From: Roseobacter cerasinus
GTDB lineage: Bacteria > Pseudomonadota > Alphaproteobacteria > Rhodobacterales > Rhodobacteraceae
Assembly: GCF_009811755.1 (NCBI RefSeq)
Contig: NZ_BLIV01000001.1
Location: forward strand, 124,001 to 188,000
Direction of reading: 5' to 3'
DNA length: 64,000 bases
This document shows positions 16,719 to 25,800 of this stretch, piece after piece (the stretch's first letter is position 1; every line of letters begins with the position of its first letter). The translations under genes were made by a program, and so were the position numbers. The notes under the pieces were generated by a model. That model did not search any database and had not been told where the DNA came from. It saw nothing but the letters and a program-made list of their open reading frames with translations.

Positions 16719-17739
16719 GACCACCCAGCGCCCGCCGCGCCCCCGCAGATTGCCCAACTCGGGCGCTTGGGGTGCCACAGTCATCCTGCTGGCGCTCGTC
16801 GGCGTGCTGGACCCAGGCGCCTTTGGCACCACAGTTCTCTTTGCGGCAAAGGCGCTGCTGCATACGGCCCCCTTCATTCTCTTCGCCGTGCTCGCGGTCG
16901 CGTATCTCAAAGCCTCCGGGGCTGAGACCCTTTTGGCCAAGGCGTTTTCCGGCAACCCGGCCCGAATGATCGTGATGGCGGCTCTTCTCGGCGGCCTCTC
17001 GCCCTTTTGCAGCTGCGAAGTCATCCCCTTTATCGCCGCGCTGCTCGCGGTCGGCGCCCCTCTTGGCGCGGTGATGGCCTTCTGGCTCGCCTCTCCTCTG
17101 ATGGATCCGGCCATGTTTGCCATCACCTCCGGTACTCTCGGATGGGAATTTGCCATCGCCAAAACCCTCTCGGCGATTGGCCTGGGCATATTGGGCGGGT
17201 TCGGTGCGCTGCTCTTTGCAAAAACGCCCGTCTTCTCTGACCCTCTGCGCAAGCGGCCCGCAGTGGGTGGGTGTTGTGGCGCCAAAGCGCCCTTCAGTGG
17301 CACCCCGGTCTGGCGTTTCTGGCAGCAGGACGACCGCCGCCAGATGTTCCAGACCACCGCGCTTGAGAACGCCCTTTTCCTGCTGAAATGGCTAACGCTT
17401 GCCTATGTGATCGAAGCGATGATGCTGCGCTATATCCCGGCCGAGCTGATTGCCAACCTGCTCGGCGGCACCGGCCTGTGGCCGATCTTCCTGGGTGCTC
17501 TGGTCGGCGCTCCTGCCTACCTGAACGGATACGCAGCTGTCCCTCTGGTGGATGCGCTGCTGGCACAGGGTATGGCGCCGGGGGCTGCCATGTCGTTTGT
17601 GATCGCAGGCGGGGTCAGCAGCATTCCCGCAGCCATTGCGGTCTGGGCGCTGGTCAAACCCAAGATCTTTGGCGCCTATCTCGCCTTCGCTCTGGTCGGC
17701 GCTGTTCTGGCCGGGCTGATCTGGCAGGTGATCGCCTGA
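16711..17739 (+). CDS. UPF0718/ArsP-type permease
   Basis: The 342-residue protein has about eight membrane helices in two halves, joined by a cytoplasmic loop with adjacent cysteines (GGCCGAKAPF). The first half has the family signature SPFCSCEVIPFIAALLAVG; the second has the matching GAPAYLNGYAAVPLVDALLA. Characterised relatives (ArsP) export trivalent organoarsenicals; others are placed beside ArsR regulators and thiol systems. The coupled ArsR-like gene supports metalloid or reactive-sulfur control. Substrate is inferred only. Confidence 0.87.
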   Translation: MTETTQRPPRPRRLPNSGAWGATVILLALVGVLDPGAFGTTVLFAAKALLHTAPFILFAVLAVAYLKASGAETLLAKAFSGNPARMIVMAALLGGLSPFCSCEVIPFIAALLAVGAPLGAVMAFWLASPLMDPAMFAITSGTLGWEFAIAKTLSAIGLGILGGFGALLFAKTPVFSDPLRKRPAVGGCCGAKAPFSGTPVWRFWQQDDRRQMFQTTALENALFLLKWLTLAYVIEAMMLRYIPAELIANLLGGTGLWPIFLGALVGAPAYLNGYAAVPLVDALLAQGMAPGAAMSFVIAGGVSSIPAAIAVWALVKPKIFGAYLAFALVGAVLAGLIWQVIA

Positions 17740-17848
17740 TCACATTCCCCACCTCGCAGGTCCAGAACGGCAATTCCTCGCCAATTCCAGCGCTTTGGCA
17801 GGGGTCGTCCCGCTGTGCTTTTGTTGTCAATTAAGACATAATTATGCA

Positions 17849-17867
17849 AAACAGTCTAAAACTGTTT
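17849..17867. promoter_or_regulatory. Palindrome upstream of kpsT
   Basis: AAACAGT-CTAAA-ACTGTTT is a perfect 7-bp inverted repeat in an AT-rich stretch about 63 bases before the kpsT start. It is AT-rich and short, more like an operator than a terminator. The regulator is unknown. Confidence 0.4.
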
Positions 17868-17929
17868 CGGAGTGGAAGCTCAACAAAGGGCCTGGTTGCG
17901 CCGCCAGACCGCAAAACGCCGGAGTACAG

Positions 17930-18589
17930 ATGCTGTCTTTCGAGAACGTGTCGAAGTCTTTTTGGACAGGATCACAGCACAAAGTGATCCTCGACCGCGT
18001 CTCGTTCAAGGTCGAGCTGGGCAATTCGCTGGGCGTGCTGGCCCCCAACGGAACCGGCAAGACAACCTTGATCAACATGATCGCAGGGCTTGAAAAACCT
18101 GACGAAGGCGAGATCCGCCGCGGCTGTAATATCTCCTTCCCGCTTGGGTTTATGGGCGGCGTTGTCACCAAGGTCTCCGCCATGGAAAACGCGCGCTATA
18201 TCGCGCGGCTCTACGGGCTGGACCCCGACTATGTGGAGAGCTTCTGCCGCTGGCTCTGCGGGTTGGGGGAGTATTTCGACCAGCCCATCGGCACCTATTC
18301 CTCCGGCATGCGCGCGCGGTTTTCCTTTGCGCTGATGCTGGCGCTCGATTTTGACATGTATCTGATTGATGAAGGCATGCCCGGCACAACAGATGTGGAA
18401 TTCAACCGCAAGGCGGGCGAAATCCTGCAGGAACGCCTGCGCACGACAACCATCATCATCGTGTCCCATCAGGCCCGAACACTGGAGAAATTCGCGCGAT
18501 CGGCAGCCGTTTTGCTCAACGGAAAGCTTCATATGTTTGAGACACTGGAAGAAGCGAAACGGCTCTATGACTACGAAACCGACAGCTAG
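17930..18589 (+). CDS. kpsT: Capsule polysaccharide export ABC transporter ATP-binding protein
   Basis: KpsT-type ATPases drive export of capsular polysaccharide across the inner membrane with KpsM. The 219-residue protein starts at MLSFENVSKSF, where GGAG precedes the ATG. Walker A is APNGTGKTT; the signature region is YSSGMRARFSFALMLA, with the Ser-Ser-Gly-Met variant typical of polysaccharide exporters; Walker B is MYLIDEGMPG. It overlaps the kpsE-like gene by 23 bases. No kpsM permease gene lies next to it in the window, which is unusual. Confidence 0.9.
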   Translation: MLSFENVSKSFWTGSQHKVILDRVSFKVELGNSLGVLAPNGTGKTTLINMIAGLEKPDEGEIRRGCNISFPLGFMGGVVTKVSAMENARYIARLYGLDPDYVESFCRWLCGLGEYFDQPIGTYSSGMRARFSFALMLALDFDMYLIDEGMPGTTDVEFNRKAGEILQERLRTTTIIIVSHQARTLEKFARSAAVLLNGKLHMFETLEEAKRLYDYETDS

Positions 18590-20192
18590 GAAGTTTCGGA
18601 TCAGGCGCAGCACGCCGCCCTCCGATGCGACCCCTGCGGCTGACGCGGCCAAACCTGCCGCAGATACGCCTCAGGCGCGCAACAAGGAATCGCCGGAGAC
18701 GACAGCCGAGACCCCCTCGCCCAAGCCAAAGCCGGAGCAGAAACCTTCCACCTCAGAGGCCGCAGCACTCGACGACATCCGAAGCGAAGGGCTGACGGGT
18801 CGACAGTTGCGCATGGCGCGCCGGGTTGCGCACAAACACGGGCTGTCACCCAAATCGGATCTCGATGCGGTCCGGTTGCTGCGCCAGCAAGGCATTGAGC
18901 CATTTCAGCGCTCGACCATGCTGGAACTGGTCGTGCCGAATACCCCCGAAGACGCAGCACGCAAGGGGCACATACAATTGCCTCAAACCACCCCGGCGGA
19001 TGACCCAAGACTGCCGTCAACGGAAACGCTGAGCCCGGCCGAGCTGCGGGACAGGCAGATCTCCGAGATCCAGAAGGATATCGCACGCCGTCGCCGCCGC
19101 AAGTCGCTGGCGTTGCTGGGGCGTTTGAGCTTCTTTGTGTTTCTGCCGACGCTTCTCGCGGCGTGGTACTTTTACGCCGTCGCCACGCCCATGTATGCCA
19201 CCAAATCCGAGTTCCTGATCCTGCAGGCCGATAGCGCAGGCGGCAGCGGGGTCGGCGGCCTGCTTTCGGGCACGCAGTTTGCCACCTCGTCAGACAGTAT
19301 CGCTGTGCAGGCTTTTCTGACCTCAAAACCCGCCATGCTGCGCCTTGATGACGAAGTGGGCTTCAAGTCGCATTTCGCGCAAGCCGGGATTGACCCGATC
19401 CAGCGCCTGTCCGAAGGGGCCACCAATGAGGAGGCATACCGGCGGTATCAGAAAAACATCAAGGTGGGGTATGATCCAACCGAGGGTATGATCCGCATGG
19501 AGGTCATCGCGGCTGATCCCGAGATCAGTGCCCGGTTCAGCCGTGCGCTGATCAGCTATGCCGAAGAAAATGTGAATGGCCTCAGCGCGCAGAAACGCGA
19601 CGATCAGATGGCCGAAGCGCGTGCCAGCTTTGACAATGCGGTGGACGAGCGGCGACAGGCGCAGGAGGCGCTTGTGACGCTACAACTGCAGGGCGACACG
19701 CTGGACCCCGAGGCGGTGATCGCCGGTCTGCGGTCCCAGATCAATCAGGTGGAGTTGCTTCTGCTCGAAAAGGAGCTGGAACTGGCCGCTCTGCTGGACA
19801 ACGCGCGTCCGAACCAGAGCCGGGTGGACGGGGCGCGCGGCGATGTGCGGCGGCTGAATGATCAGTTGGATGAGTTAAATGCGCGGATGACGGACGCCAG
19901 TCAGGGAGAGAACTCCCTGGCCCAGCTTAGCGTGCGCATTCAGATGGCGCAGGCCGATCTGGCCACCCGTGACATGCTGCTGCAATCAGCGCTTCAGCAA
20001 ATGGAACAGACCCGGATGGAGGCCAATCGCCAGGTCCGCTATCTGACCGTGAGCGTTGAACCTGTCCCCTCGCAAGAACCGAGCTATCCGCGCAAATTTG
20101 AGAATACGCTGGTGGCGTTTCTGGTGTTCGCCGGTATATATCTGATGGTGTCTTTGACTGCGTCTATCCTCCGAGAACAGGTAACCTCCTGA
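18567..20192 (+). CDS. kpsE: Capsule polysaccharide export inner-membrane protein (KpsE/Wzz-like) with long N-terminal extension
   Basis: The 541-residue protein starts inside the kpsT end (ATG 18567). After a Pro/Ala/Lys-rich disordered segment (about 1-70) comes a small domain (about 75-120, GLTGRQLRMARRVAHKHG). The first membrane helix (LSFFVFLPTLLAAWYFYAV) lies near residue 190, the periplasmic coiled-coil region follows, and the second helix (LVAFLVFAGIYLMVSL) is near the C-terminus. This two-helix layout is that of KpsE/BexC periplasmic adaptors that link the exporter to the outer membrane. Typical KpsE proteins are about 380 residues, so the N-terminal extension is extra. Confidence 0.85.
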   Translation: MTTKPTARKFRIRRSTPPSDATPAADAAKPAADTPQARNKESPETTAETPSPKPKPEQKPSTSEAAALDDIRSEGLTGRQLRMARRVAHKHGLSPKSDLDAVRLLRQQGIEPFQRSTMLELVVPNTPEDAARKGHIQLPQTTPADDPRLPSTETLSPAELRDRQISEIQKDIARRRRRKSLALLGRLSFFVFLPTLLAAWYFYAVATPMYATKSEFLILQADSAGGSGVGGLLSGTQFATSSDSIAVQAFLTSKPAMLRLDDEVGFKSHFAQAGIDPIQRLSEGATNEEAYRRYQKNIKVGYDPTEGMIRMEVIAADPEISARFSRALISYAEENVNGLSAQKRDDQMAEARASFDNAVDERRQAQEALVTLQLQGDTLDPEAVIAGLRSQINQVELLLLEKELELAALLDNARPNQSRVDGARGDVRRLNDQLDELNARMTDASQGENSLAQLSVRIQMAQADLATRDMLLQSALQQMEQTRMEANRQVRYLTVSVEPVPSQEPSYPRKFENTLVAFLVFAGIYLMVSLTASILREQVTS

Positions 20193-20193
20193 T

Positions 20194-21027
20194 ATGACCC
20201 ATGTGTCCGTCGCTGATCTGACGATTGGCAATGACCGCCCGTTGACCATTATCGCGGGCCCCTGCCAACTCGAAAGCGAAGATCACGCGCAGATGATCGC
20301 AGGCAAGATGAAAGAGGCCTGTGCGTCCGCGGGCGCGCAATATGTCTTCAAGGCCTCCTACGACAAGGCCAACCGCACCTCGCTTGATGGCGCACGCGGG
20401 CTGGGCATCGACCAAGGGCTGAAGGTGCTGCAATCGGTGAGTAAGGCGAACGGCGTGCCGGTCATTACCGATGTGCACTCCGAGGCGCAATGCGCCCTGG
20501 CCGCCGAGGCCGTCGACATCATCCAGATCCCCGCTTTTCTGTGCCGCCAGACCGACATGCTGCTGGCTGCCGGGAACACAGGGGCCGCGATCAACGTGAA
20601 AAAGGGCCAGTTCCTGGCGCCTTGGGAGATGGACAACATCGTCACCAAGATCGAATCCACCGGTAACCGCCGCATCCTGCTGACCGAGCGCGGCACGACA
20701 TTTGGCTACAACACCCTCGTGGTGGATATGCGCTCCCTGCCACAGATGGCGCAGACCGGCTACCCGGTCGTGATGGATGCCACGCATTCGGTGCAGCAAC
20801 CAGGCGGGCGCGGCGGCTCCTCTGGCGGCCAGCGCGAATTTGCCCCGGTGATGGCACGGGCTGCGGCGGCGGTCGGTGTAGGGGCCATCTTCATGGAAAC
20901 CCACCAGGATCCGGACAACGCCCCCTGCGACGGGCCCAATATGATCTATCTTGATCAGATGCCCCAGCTCATCGACACGCTGATGGCCTTTGATCGGCTC
21001 GCCAAAGAGCGCCCGCTCACCTTCTGA
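20194..21027 (+). CDS. kdsA: 3-deoxy-8-phosphooctulonate (KDO-8-P) synthase
   Basis: KdsA condenses arabinose-5-phosphate with phosphoenolpyruvate to give KDO-8-phosphate for LPS and for KDO-linked capsules. The 277-residue TIM barrel shows IAGPCQLESEDHA, KASYDKANR and the GQREFAPVMARAA stretch of the family; QQPGGRGGSSGG is the catalytic loop. It begins one base after the kpsE stop. The KDO precursor may feed the linker of the capsule exported by KpsT/KpsE; whether another kdsA exists for LPS cannot be seen. Confidence 0.97.
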   Translation: MTHVSVADLTIGNDRPLTIIAGPCQLESEDHAQMIAGKMKEACASAGAQYVFKASYDKANRTSLDGARGLGIDQGLKVLQSVSKANGVPVITDVHSEAQCALAAEAVDIIQIPAFLCRQTDMLLAAGNTGAAINVKKGQFLAPWEMDNIVTKIESTGNRRILLTERGTTFGYNTLVVDMRSLPQMAQTGYPVVMDATHSVQQPGGRGGSSGGQREFAPVMARAAAAVGVGAIFMETHQDPDNAPCDGPNMIYLDQMPQLIDTLMAFDRLAKERPLTF

Positions 21028-21039
21028 ACGGTCGCGAGA

Positions 21040-21114
21040 GGTGGCCTGAAAGCCCACCTCACCTGCTGCTCGCAGACCTTCCGTCTGGCAGGTGGGGTGG
21101 GCTTTCAGGCCACC
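21040..21114. terminator. Very long bidirectional hairpin after kdsA
   Basis: Arms 21040-21066 and 21088-21114 pair over 27 bases with a single G-T pair; the 21-base loop contains a further 5-bp stem (CAGAC at 21073-21077, GTCTG at 21083-21087). It lies between kdsA and the convergent AsmA gene and should form in transcripts from either side. It is far longer than an ordinary terminator stem and lacks a T-run. Confidence 0.75.
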
Positions 21115-21134
21115 CTTGGTCTCAGCACCCCCCT

Positions 21135-23045
21135 TCAGTCGAAGAGCTTGCGCAACAGCCGGTCCTTCACCGCATCTTCAACCGATTGACCGTTCTCTTC
21201 GGAGATCCCCAAACGCTCGCCAATCTTCTCCTTGGCCCTATTCTCCAACTCATCCACCTTTGCATCCGCCTCGGCCTTCAGCGCAGCCTCTACATCAGGC
21301 CGGATCGAAATATTCGACCACGGCCCTACAAAGCGCACGGGAATCGACACACCCTGCCCGCTGTTTGCACGCAGCGCGATAGGTGTCACGGTGTAATCCA
21401 GCGTCCGAGTGCCGAGGCCCACAACGCCTTCGCCGCTCGCACGATAGTTTGACAACTGCAGCAACAGATCGCGGTTGTTCAACACACCGCCCGCAACAGT
21501 CCAGGTGCCGCCGAGGCTGTCGAACACCGTGGTGCCGGGCGAGGTATCGCCCGAACGCATCAAACGGTCGAGGTCAATCCCAAGGATCGTCCCCTGCCCG
21601 ATCTGCAGAGATCCGTCACCCGAGAGCGACTTCATGATCGCATCAATCGAACTCCCTGAGCCCAGAAACGACAGCCGCGCATCGCCTTGCCCGGTCAGCC
21701 GATCAAGCTCCGCTGCGTCGTTCAGCAGGGGCTGCATCTGGATCGCATTCGCCGCTAGCTGCCCGCCGACCGAAAGGCCCGCGCGGTTGTTGATCACAAA
21801 CTCGCCCGTGAGCCCCCCGCCATAGGCCGCGACCTCGCGCAGCTCGAAGACCATCCGCGAATTCTCATTGCGCAAAAGCGCGCGTGTGGCCCCGAGGTCA
21901 AACTGCCCAAGATCGATGCTGCTGGCCGTCAGCGCAATTTCGCCGTTGAACGCCGCCAGACCGCCAGCATCGATCGGATCGCTGGGCCAACCGCTGTTCG
22001 CTGGGCCTCCGCTGCCGCCACCAGAACCTGCGGTGGATGCCGCCTCTCCCCCCGACAGGTCCAGATCACCCACATTGAGCTGCGCGTTGACCTGCGGCAC
22101 CCCATTGAGCCCGATGTCCGCAGCCCCGGTGATCCGGTTGGCACCCAGTCCCACGATCAGATCACGCAAAGCGAGCTGCCGGTCCGGCGTCAGCGTCAGG
22201 GTGGTGCTCAGATCAATGCTGCGGCCCAGATCGGGGGGCAGATCCGCGCCCGGCAGACCCAGCGCCTGCAGAAACGCTGCAGTGTTGGCGGTCTTCACCG
22301 TCAGCGTACCGGCCACGGCGCCAGCGGTGCTCGCCCGCCCATCAAACCCAATCGCCCCGGCCTCTGTGTCAATCGTGGCACGCAAAGTCTGCGTCTCACC
22401 GGTTATGAAGCCTGCAAACCCGTCGATGGTGGCCGCCACACCCACCGGGTTGGCCGTTGGGCGTAGTGTGGCCGCTATCTCGGCGGGACCCAGCCGTTCC
22501 GGCCAATCGAGGCTCAGATCGACACCGGAGTAAGAGACCAGATCACTGCCTTCCGCGTCATAGATCAGCGTGGCGTCTGTCACCTGCAGCCGCTCGATGC
22601 TGATCGAACGCGCGGGCCTGTCCGGCGCTGTCTCCGTCTCGATCTGCGCGGTGCCGCTGGCATCGGTAAACTGCCAGCTCGCGCGCCCGTCTGCCTTTTG
22701 CTCCAGCCGGATCGTGGGGCTTTCAGCCTCGATGTTGGTGATGCGGATATCGCCCTGCAACAGCGCCATCGCGTCGACCCCAATCGCCGCATTGGCCGCC
22801 TGCAGCATTGGCCCCTGCTCGGCCCAGTCTGCATTGCCGACCTCCAGCCCGCCGACCCGCGCGCCCAGCACCGGCCAGACGGTCAGCGCCACATCTCCGG
22901 TGATCTGCACATCCCGGCCTGTGACCCCGCGCAGCTGCTCTGCCGCAATCTTCGCAACCCGCTCGGCGGGCAGGAACAACATCGAAACCACTGCCACCAC
23001 GATCAGCAGCACCACAACGCCCAGCAGTCGCATAACCCATTTCAT
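21135..23045 (-). CDS. AsmA family protein
   Basis: The 636-residue protein starts with a single N-terminal membrane anchor ([20 protein letters not shown]), followed by the AsmA beginning [24 protein letters not shown] and a large beta-rich periplasmic region with the conserved [20 protein letters not shown] stretch. AsmA-like proteins are long beta-groove lipid-transfer or outer-membrane-biogenesis factors of the inner membrane. A Gly/Ser linker ([17 protein letters not shown]) divides the periplasmic part near residue 335. RBS GAGGTG precedes the ATG. Confidence 0.9.
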   Translation of the reverse strand: MKWVMRLLGVVVLLIVVAVVSMLFLPAERVAKIAAEQLRGVTGRDVQITGDVALTVWPVLGARVGGLEVGNADWAEQGPMLQAANAAIGVDAMALLQGDIRITNIEAESPTIRLEQKADGRASWQFTDASGTAQIETETAPDRPARSISIERLQVTDATLIYDAEGSDLVSYSGVDLSLDWPERLGPAEIAATLRPTANPVGVAATIDGFAGFITGETQTLRATIDTEAGAIGFDGRASTAGAVAGTLTVKTANTAAFLQALGLPGADLPPDLGRSIDLSTTLTLTPDRQLALRDLIVGLGANRITGAADIGLNGVPQVNAQLNVGDLDLSGGEAASTAGSGGGSGGPANSGWPSDPIDAGGLAAFNGEIALTASSIDLGQFDLGATRALLRNENSRMVFELREVAAYGGGLTGEFVINNRAGLSVGGQLAANAIQMQPLLNDAAELDRLTGQGDARLSFLGSGSSIDAIMKSLSGDGSLQIGQGTILGIDLDRLMRSGDTSPGTTVFDSLGGTWTVAGGVLNNRDLLLQLSNYRASGEGVVGLGTRTLDYTVTPIALRANSGQGVSIPVRFVGPWSNISIRPDVEAALKAEADAKVDELENRAKEKIGERLGISEENGQSVEDAVKDRLLRKLFD

Positions 23046-23110
23046 CCGCGCACCTCACCCTTGCTCACAGCCCCTTTTCCGGGCCCCTCACTTCCACTAT
23101 AGCGCAGATC

Positions 23111-24487
23111 ATGAGCACAAACCCACCCAATCTGCGCCCGGATCTTGCACCGCAGGCGACCCTGCGTGACGCGACCCGCTCGGGCCAGCCCACCATCGGC
23201 ATGGTCAGCCTCGGCTGCCCCAAGGCGCTGGTGGACAGCGAGCGTATCCTGACCCGGCTGCGCGCCGAAGGCTATGGCATCTCATCTGACTACGCGGGCG
23301 CGCAAGCGGTGATCGTGAACACCTGCGGCTTTCTGGACAGCGCCAAGGCCGAGAGCCTCACGGCCATCGGCGAGGCGCTTGAGGAGAACGGGCGCGTGAT
23401 CGTGACGGGGTGCCTTGGGGCTGAACCCGAATACATCACCGGCGCGCATCCGTCCGTGCTTGCCGTGACCGGCCCGCATCAATATGAACAAGTGCTCGAC
23501 GCGGTGCATGCCGCCGTGCCCCCCGACCCCGATCCTTTTGTCGATCTGCTGCCAGCCTCCGGCGTCAGCCTTACTCCGAGACATTTCAGTTATCTCAAGA
23601 TTTCAGAAGGTTGCAACCACAAGTGCAAGTTCTGCATCATCCCGGACATGCGCGGACGCCTGCAATCCCGTCCGGCCCATGCAGTGCTGCGGGAAGCGGA
23701 AAAATTGGTCGAGAGCGGGGTGAAAGAGCTGCTGGTGATCAGCCAGGACACCTCTGCCTATGGAGTTGATATCAAACACGCAGAAGACCGGGGCCACCGC
23801 GCGCATATCACCGATCTTGCGCGCGATCTGGGGGCATTGGGCGCCTGGGTGCGGCTGCACTATGTCTATCCCTATCCGCATGTGCGCCAGTTGATCCCGC
23901 TGATGGCGGAGGGGCTGGTGCTGCCCTATCTCGACATCCCCTTCCAGCATGCCCACCCGGATGTCTTGAAGCGCATGGCGCGGCCCGCTGCTGCGGCCAA
24001 GACGCTGGACGAGATAGCGGCGTGGCGGGACATTTGCCCGGGTCTCACCCTGCGCTCGACGTTTATCGTGGGCTATCCGGGGGAGACGGAGGCCGAATTC
24101 CAGACGCTGCTCGACTGGATGGATGAGGCTCAGCTCGACCGGGTTGGCTGCTTCCAATATGAAAACGTGGCAGGCGCGCGGTCGAATGCGCTGCCGGATC
24201 ATGTGCCGGATGAGGTGAAGCAGGACCGCTGGGATCGCTTCATGACCAAGGCGCAGTCGATTTCCGAAGCGAAGCTCGCCAAAAAAGTCGGCTCACTGCA
24301 AGAGGTGATCATCGACGACATCGACGCCGACGGAATAGCAACTTGCCGCACCAAGGCGGATGCGCCGGAGATCGACGGCAACCTCTTCATCGACGAGGGC
24401 ACAGACGATCTGACGATTGGCGATGTCGTCACTGTTGAGGTGGACGAAGCAGGCGAATACGACCTTTGGGGCCGTCTGCGCGGCTAG
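23111..24487 (+). CDS. rimO: Ribosomal protein uS12 methylthiotransferase
   Basis: RimO is a radical SAM enzyme that adds a methylthio group to the conserved Asp of ribosomal protein S12. The 458-residue protein has the N-terminal methylthiotransferase domain ([35 protein letters not shown], three cysteines binding the auxiliary cluster), the radical SAM motif CNHKCKFC near residues 172-179, and a C-terminal TRAM domain (after about 385). [12 protein letters not shown] rather than the MiaB form separates it from tRNA MiaB. It stands divergent from the AsmA gene. Confidence 0.97.
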   Translation: MSTNPPNLRPDLAPQATLRDATRSGQPTIGMVSLGCPKALVDSERILTRLRAEGYGISSDYAGAQAVIVNTCGFLDSAKAESLTAIGEALEENGRVIVTGCLGAEPEYITGAHPSVLAVTGPHQYEQVLDAVHAAVPPDPDPFVDLLPASGVSLTPRHFSYLKISEGCNHKCKFCIIPDMRGRLQSRPAHAVLREAEKLVESGVKELLVISQDTSAYGVDIKHAEDRGHRAHITDLARDLGALGAWVRLHYVYPYPHVRQLIPLMAEGLVLPYLDIPFQHAHPDVLKRMARPAAAAKTLDEIAAWRDICPGLTLRSTFIVGYPGETEAEFQTLLDWMDEAQLDRVGCFQYENVAGARSNALPDHVPDEVKQDRWDRFMTKAQSISEAKLAKKVGSLQEVIIDDIDADGIATCRTKADAPEIDGNLFIDEGTDDLTIGDVVTVEVDEAGEYDLWGRLRG

Positions 24488-24618
24488 ATGCGTCCGGTCC
24501 GAGCGGGGCGTCGCGGTGGTCAGCGGGGCAATCTGGCCTAGGTCCTTGCCTAGCTTCGCACGGGGTCGCTGACGACCAGCCATGCGCATCGCCACTCTGT
24601 CAGAGAAAGCCAGACACC

Positions 24619-24861
24619 ATGACCACACCCCCCAAGATCGCCCAGAAAGCCCCCTATCCCGTCGAGGTCACCGCCGGGAAAACCTATTTCTGGTGCACCT
24701 GCGGCCAGTCCTCAAAGCAGCCCTTCTGCGACGGATCACACAAGGACACGACCTTCACGCCGATGAAATACGAGGCTGCAGCAGACAAGACGCTGTTTTT
24801 CTGCGGCTGCAAGGCGACGTCAAAACCTCCGCTCTGCGACGGCAGCCACAACAGCCTCTGA
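24619..24861 (+). CDS. CDGSH iron-sulfur domain protein
   Basis: The 80-residue protein carries two CDGSH-type cluster motifs: CTCGQSSKQPFCDGSHK and CGCKATSKPPLCDGSH, each a C-x-C-(x2)-(S/T)-x3-P-x-C-D-G-x-H pattern binding a [2Fe-2S] cluster. Tandem-motif bacterial members are thought to act in redox or electron/cluster transfer. The ATG at 24619 gives a protein just covering the two motifs; a longer open frame upstream has no support. It is in the cytoplasm and probably transcribed alone. Confidence 0.92.
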   Translation: MTTPPKIAQKAPYPVEVTAGKTYFWCTCGQSSKQPFCDGSHKDTTFTPMKYEAAADKTLFFCGCKATSKPPLCDGSHNSL

Positions 24862-24879
24862 CCCGCCGATCTTGCGCAT

Positions 24880-24894
24880 GTTCTCTTTATGTTC
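24880..24894. promoter_or_regulatory. SOS (LexA) box upstream of the tandem-repeat protein
   Basis: GTTCTCTTTATGTTC fits the alphaproteobacterial LexA site GTTC-N7-GTTC exactly. Another exact site, with spacer ACTTTAT instead of TCTTTAT, stands before imuA at 44763-44777. It lies about 32 bases before the likely ATG of the next gene, where it would overlap the promoter. LexA binding is inferred from the consensus. Confidence 0.75.
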
Positions 24895-24925
24895 TATATT
24901 GATGGAACAGTGGAGGGAGCATGTC

Positions 24926-25276
24926 ATGTCTGTTGAACCGCAGTTTCAAGGTCTCGATGCGCCTGCGCAAGGCACACTGCCACTCACCCCGCCGCAAGCC
25001 CCCAGCGAACAGCAATTGCAGTATGCCCGCGCTCTGGCCGCGAAGACGGGTAAGGTGATCTCGCATGAGAGGGCGCGCAGCCGCTTTGCCCTCTCCGCCT
25101 GGATTGATGCGCACCGCAGGCAAGTGGTCTCCAACCGGTTTGCGCATTATCCATCGTCCAAACAGGTGGCCTTTGCCGAACGGATCGCGCGGATCAAACG
25201 GCGCGAAATCCCGCAGGAGTGCTTTCGCGACAAGCACCTGATGGCGCGGTGGATCGACAGCAACAAGCCACGCTGA
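24926..25276 (+). CDS. Small SOS-box-controlled protein with two tandem repeats
   Basis: The protein is 116 residues from ATG 24926, which has GGAGGG at good spacing (an ATG at 24902 is an alternative). After about 30 Pro/Gln-rich residues come two copies of a roughly 39-residue unit: PSEQQLQYARALAAKTG ... LSAWIDAH and PSSKQVAFAERIARIKR ... MARWIDSN. The unit resembles the small helical repeats at C-termini of some topoisomerases and helicases, so nucleic-acid contact is plausible. The strong SOS box suggests a DNA-damage role. I do not know a named family for the whole protein. Confidence 0.75.
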   Translation: MSVEPQFQGLDAPAQGTLPLTPPQAPSEQQLQYARALAAKTGKVISHERARSRFALSAWIDAHRRQVVSNRFAHYPSSKQVAFAERIARIKRREIPQECFRDKHLMARWIDSNKPR

Positions 25277-25329
25277 TCTGCGACACTCTGGCTGCTGGGC
25301 GGGGCGAAACTGACACCTATCTTTTGCTT

Positions 25330-25701
25330 ATGCCAGATACAGATGTGCTTTATAATGCTGAATGCCCGGTCTGCAGCCGCGAGATTGATCACTACGCCCG
25401 GCTCAGCGCGGCACAGGCACTGCCGTTGCGCTATGACGATCTGAACGATGCAAAAAACCTGGATGACTGGGGCGTCACCGCAGATCAGGCCGCGCAGCGC
25501 CTGCATGTGCGGCAGAATGGGCAGATCTACATCGGGTTGCCCGCCTTTATCGTGCTTTGGCAAAGCCTGCCGCGCTATCGTTGGCTGGCACGGCTGGTCA
25601 GCCTACCGGGTGTCTACCGACTTGCCTGCTGGACCTACGACGGTGTGCTGGCCCCGCTGCTTTACCGCAGCCATCTTCGTCGGCGGCGAAAAACAGCCTA
25701 A
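25330..25701 (+). CDS. DCC (DUF393) thiol-disulfide oxidoreductase-like protein
   Basis: The 123-residue protein has the DUF393 opening DVLYNAECPVCSREIDHY, with a CPVC thioredoxin-like dithiol motif at about residues 12-15. It ends with a basic tail (LRRRRKTA). Members are small thioredoxin-fold proteins of uncertain redox role. The start at 25330 is chosen because the family begins right before its D-x-L-Y-N strand; no good RBS is seen. It follows the repeat protein gene by 53 bases on the same strand and may share its SOS transcript. Confidence 0.87.
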   Translation: MPDTDVLYNAECPVCSREIDHYARLSAAQALPLRYDDLNDAKNLDDWGVTADQAAQRLHVRQNGQIYIGLPAFIVLWQSLPRYRWLARLVSLPGVYRLACWTYDGVLAPLLYRSHLRRRRKTA

Positions 25702-25800
25702 AGCGTCATGCGAAAAACCTAACTCACATAACGCTGCCTGAAATCATAGATTTCAACGCGTTACGTGATATGCGATGTTTCAAGTATTTCGTCAGACGCT
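25702..25800. repeat. Inverted-repeat element (REP/MITE-like)
   Basis: The ends AGCGTCATGCGAAAA (left) and TTTCGTCAGACGCT (right) are imperfect inverted repeats, and the centre holds a short palindrome TGAAATC-ATA-GATTTCA near 25739-25755. The stretch is more AT-rich than its surroundings and fills the whole gap between the DCC and M48 genes. It looks like a small dispersed intergenic element; no second copy is visible in the window. Confidence 0.45.
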
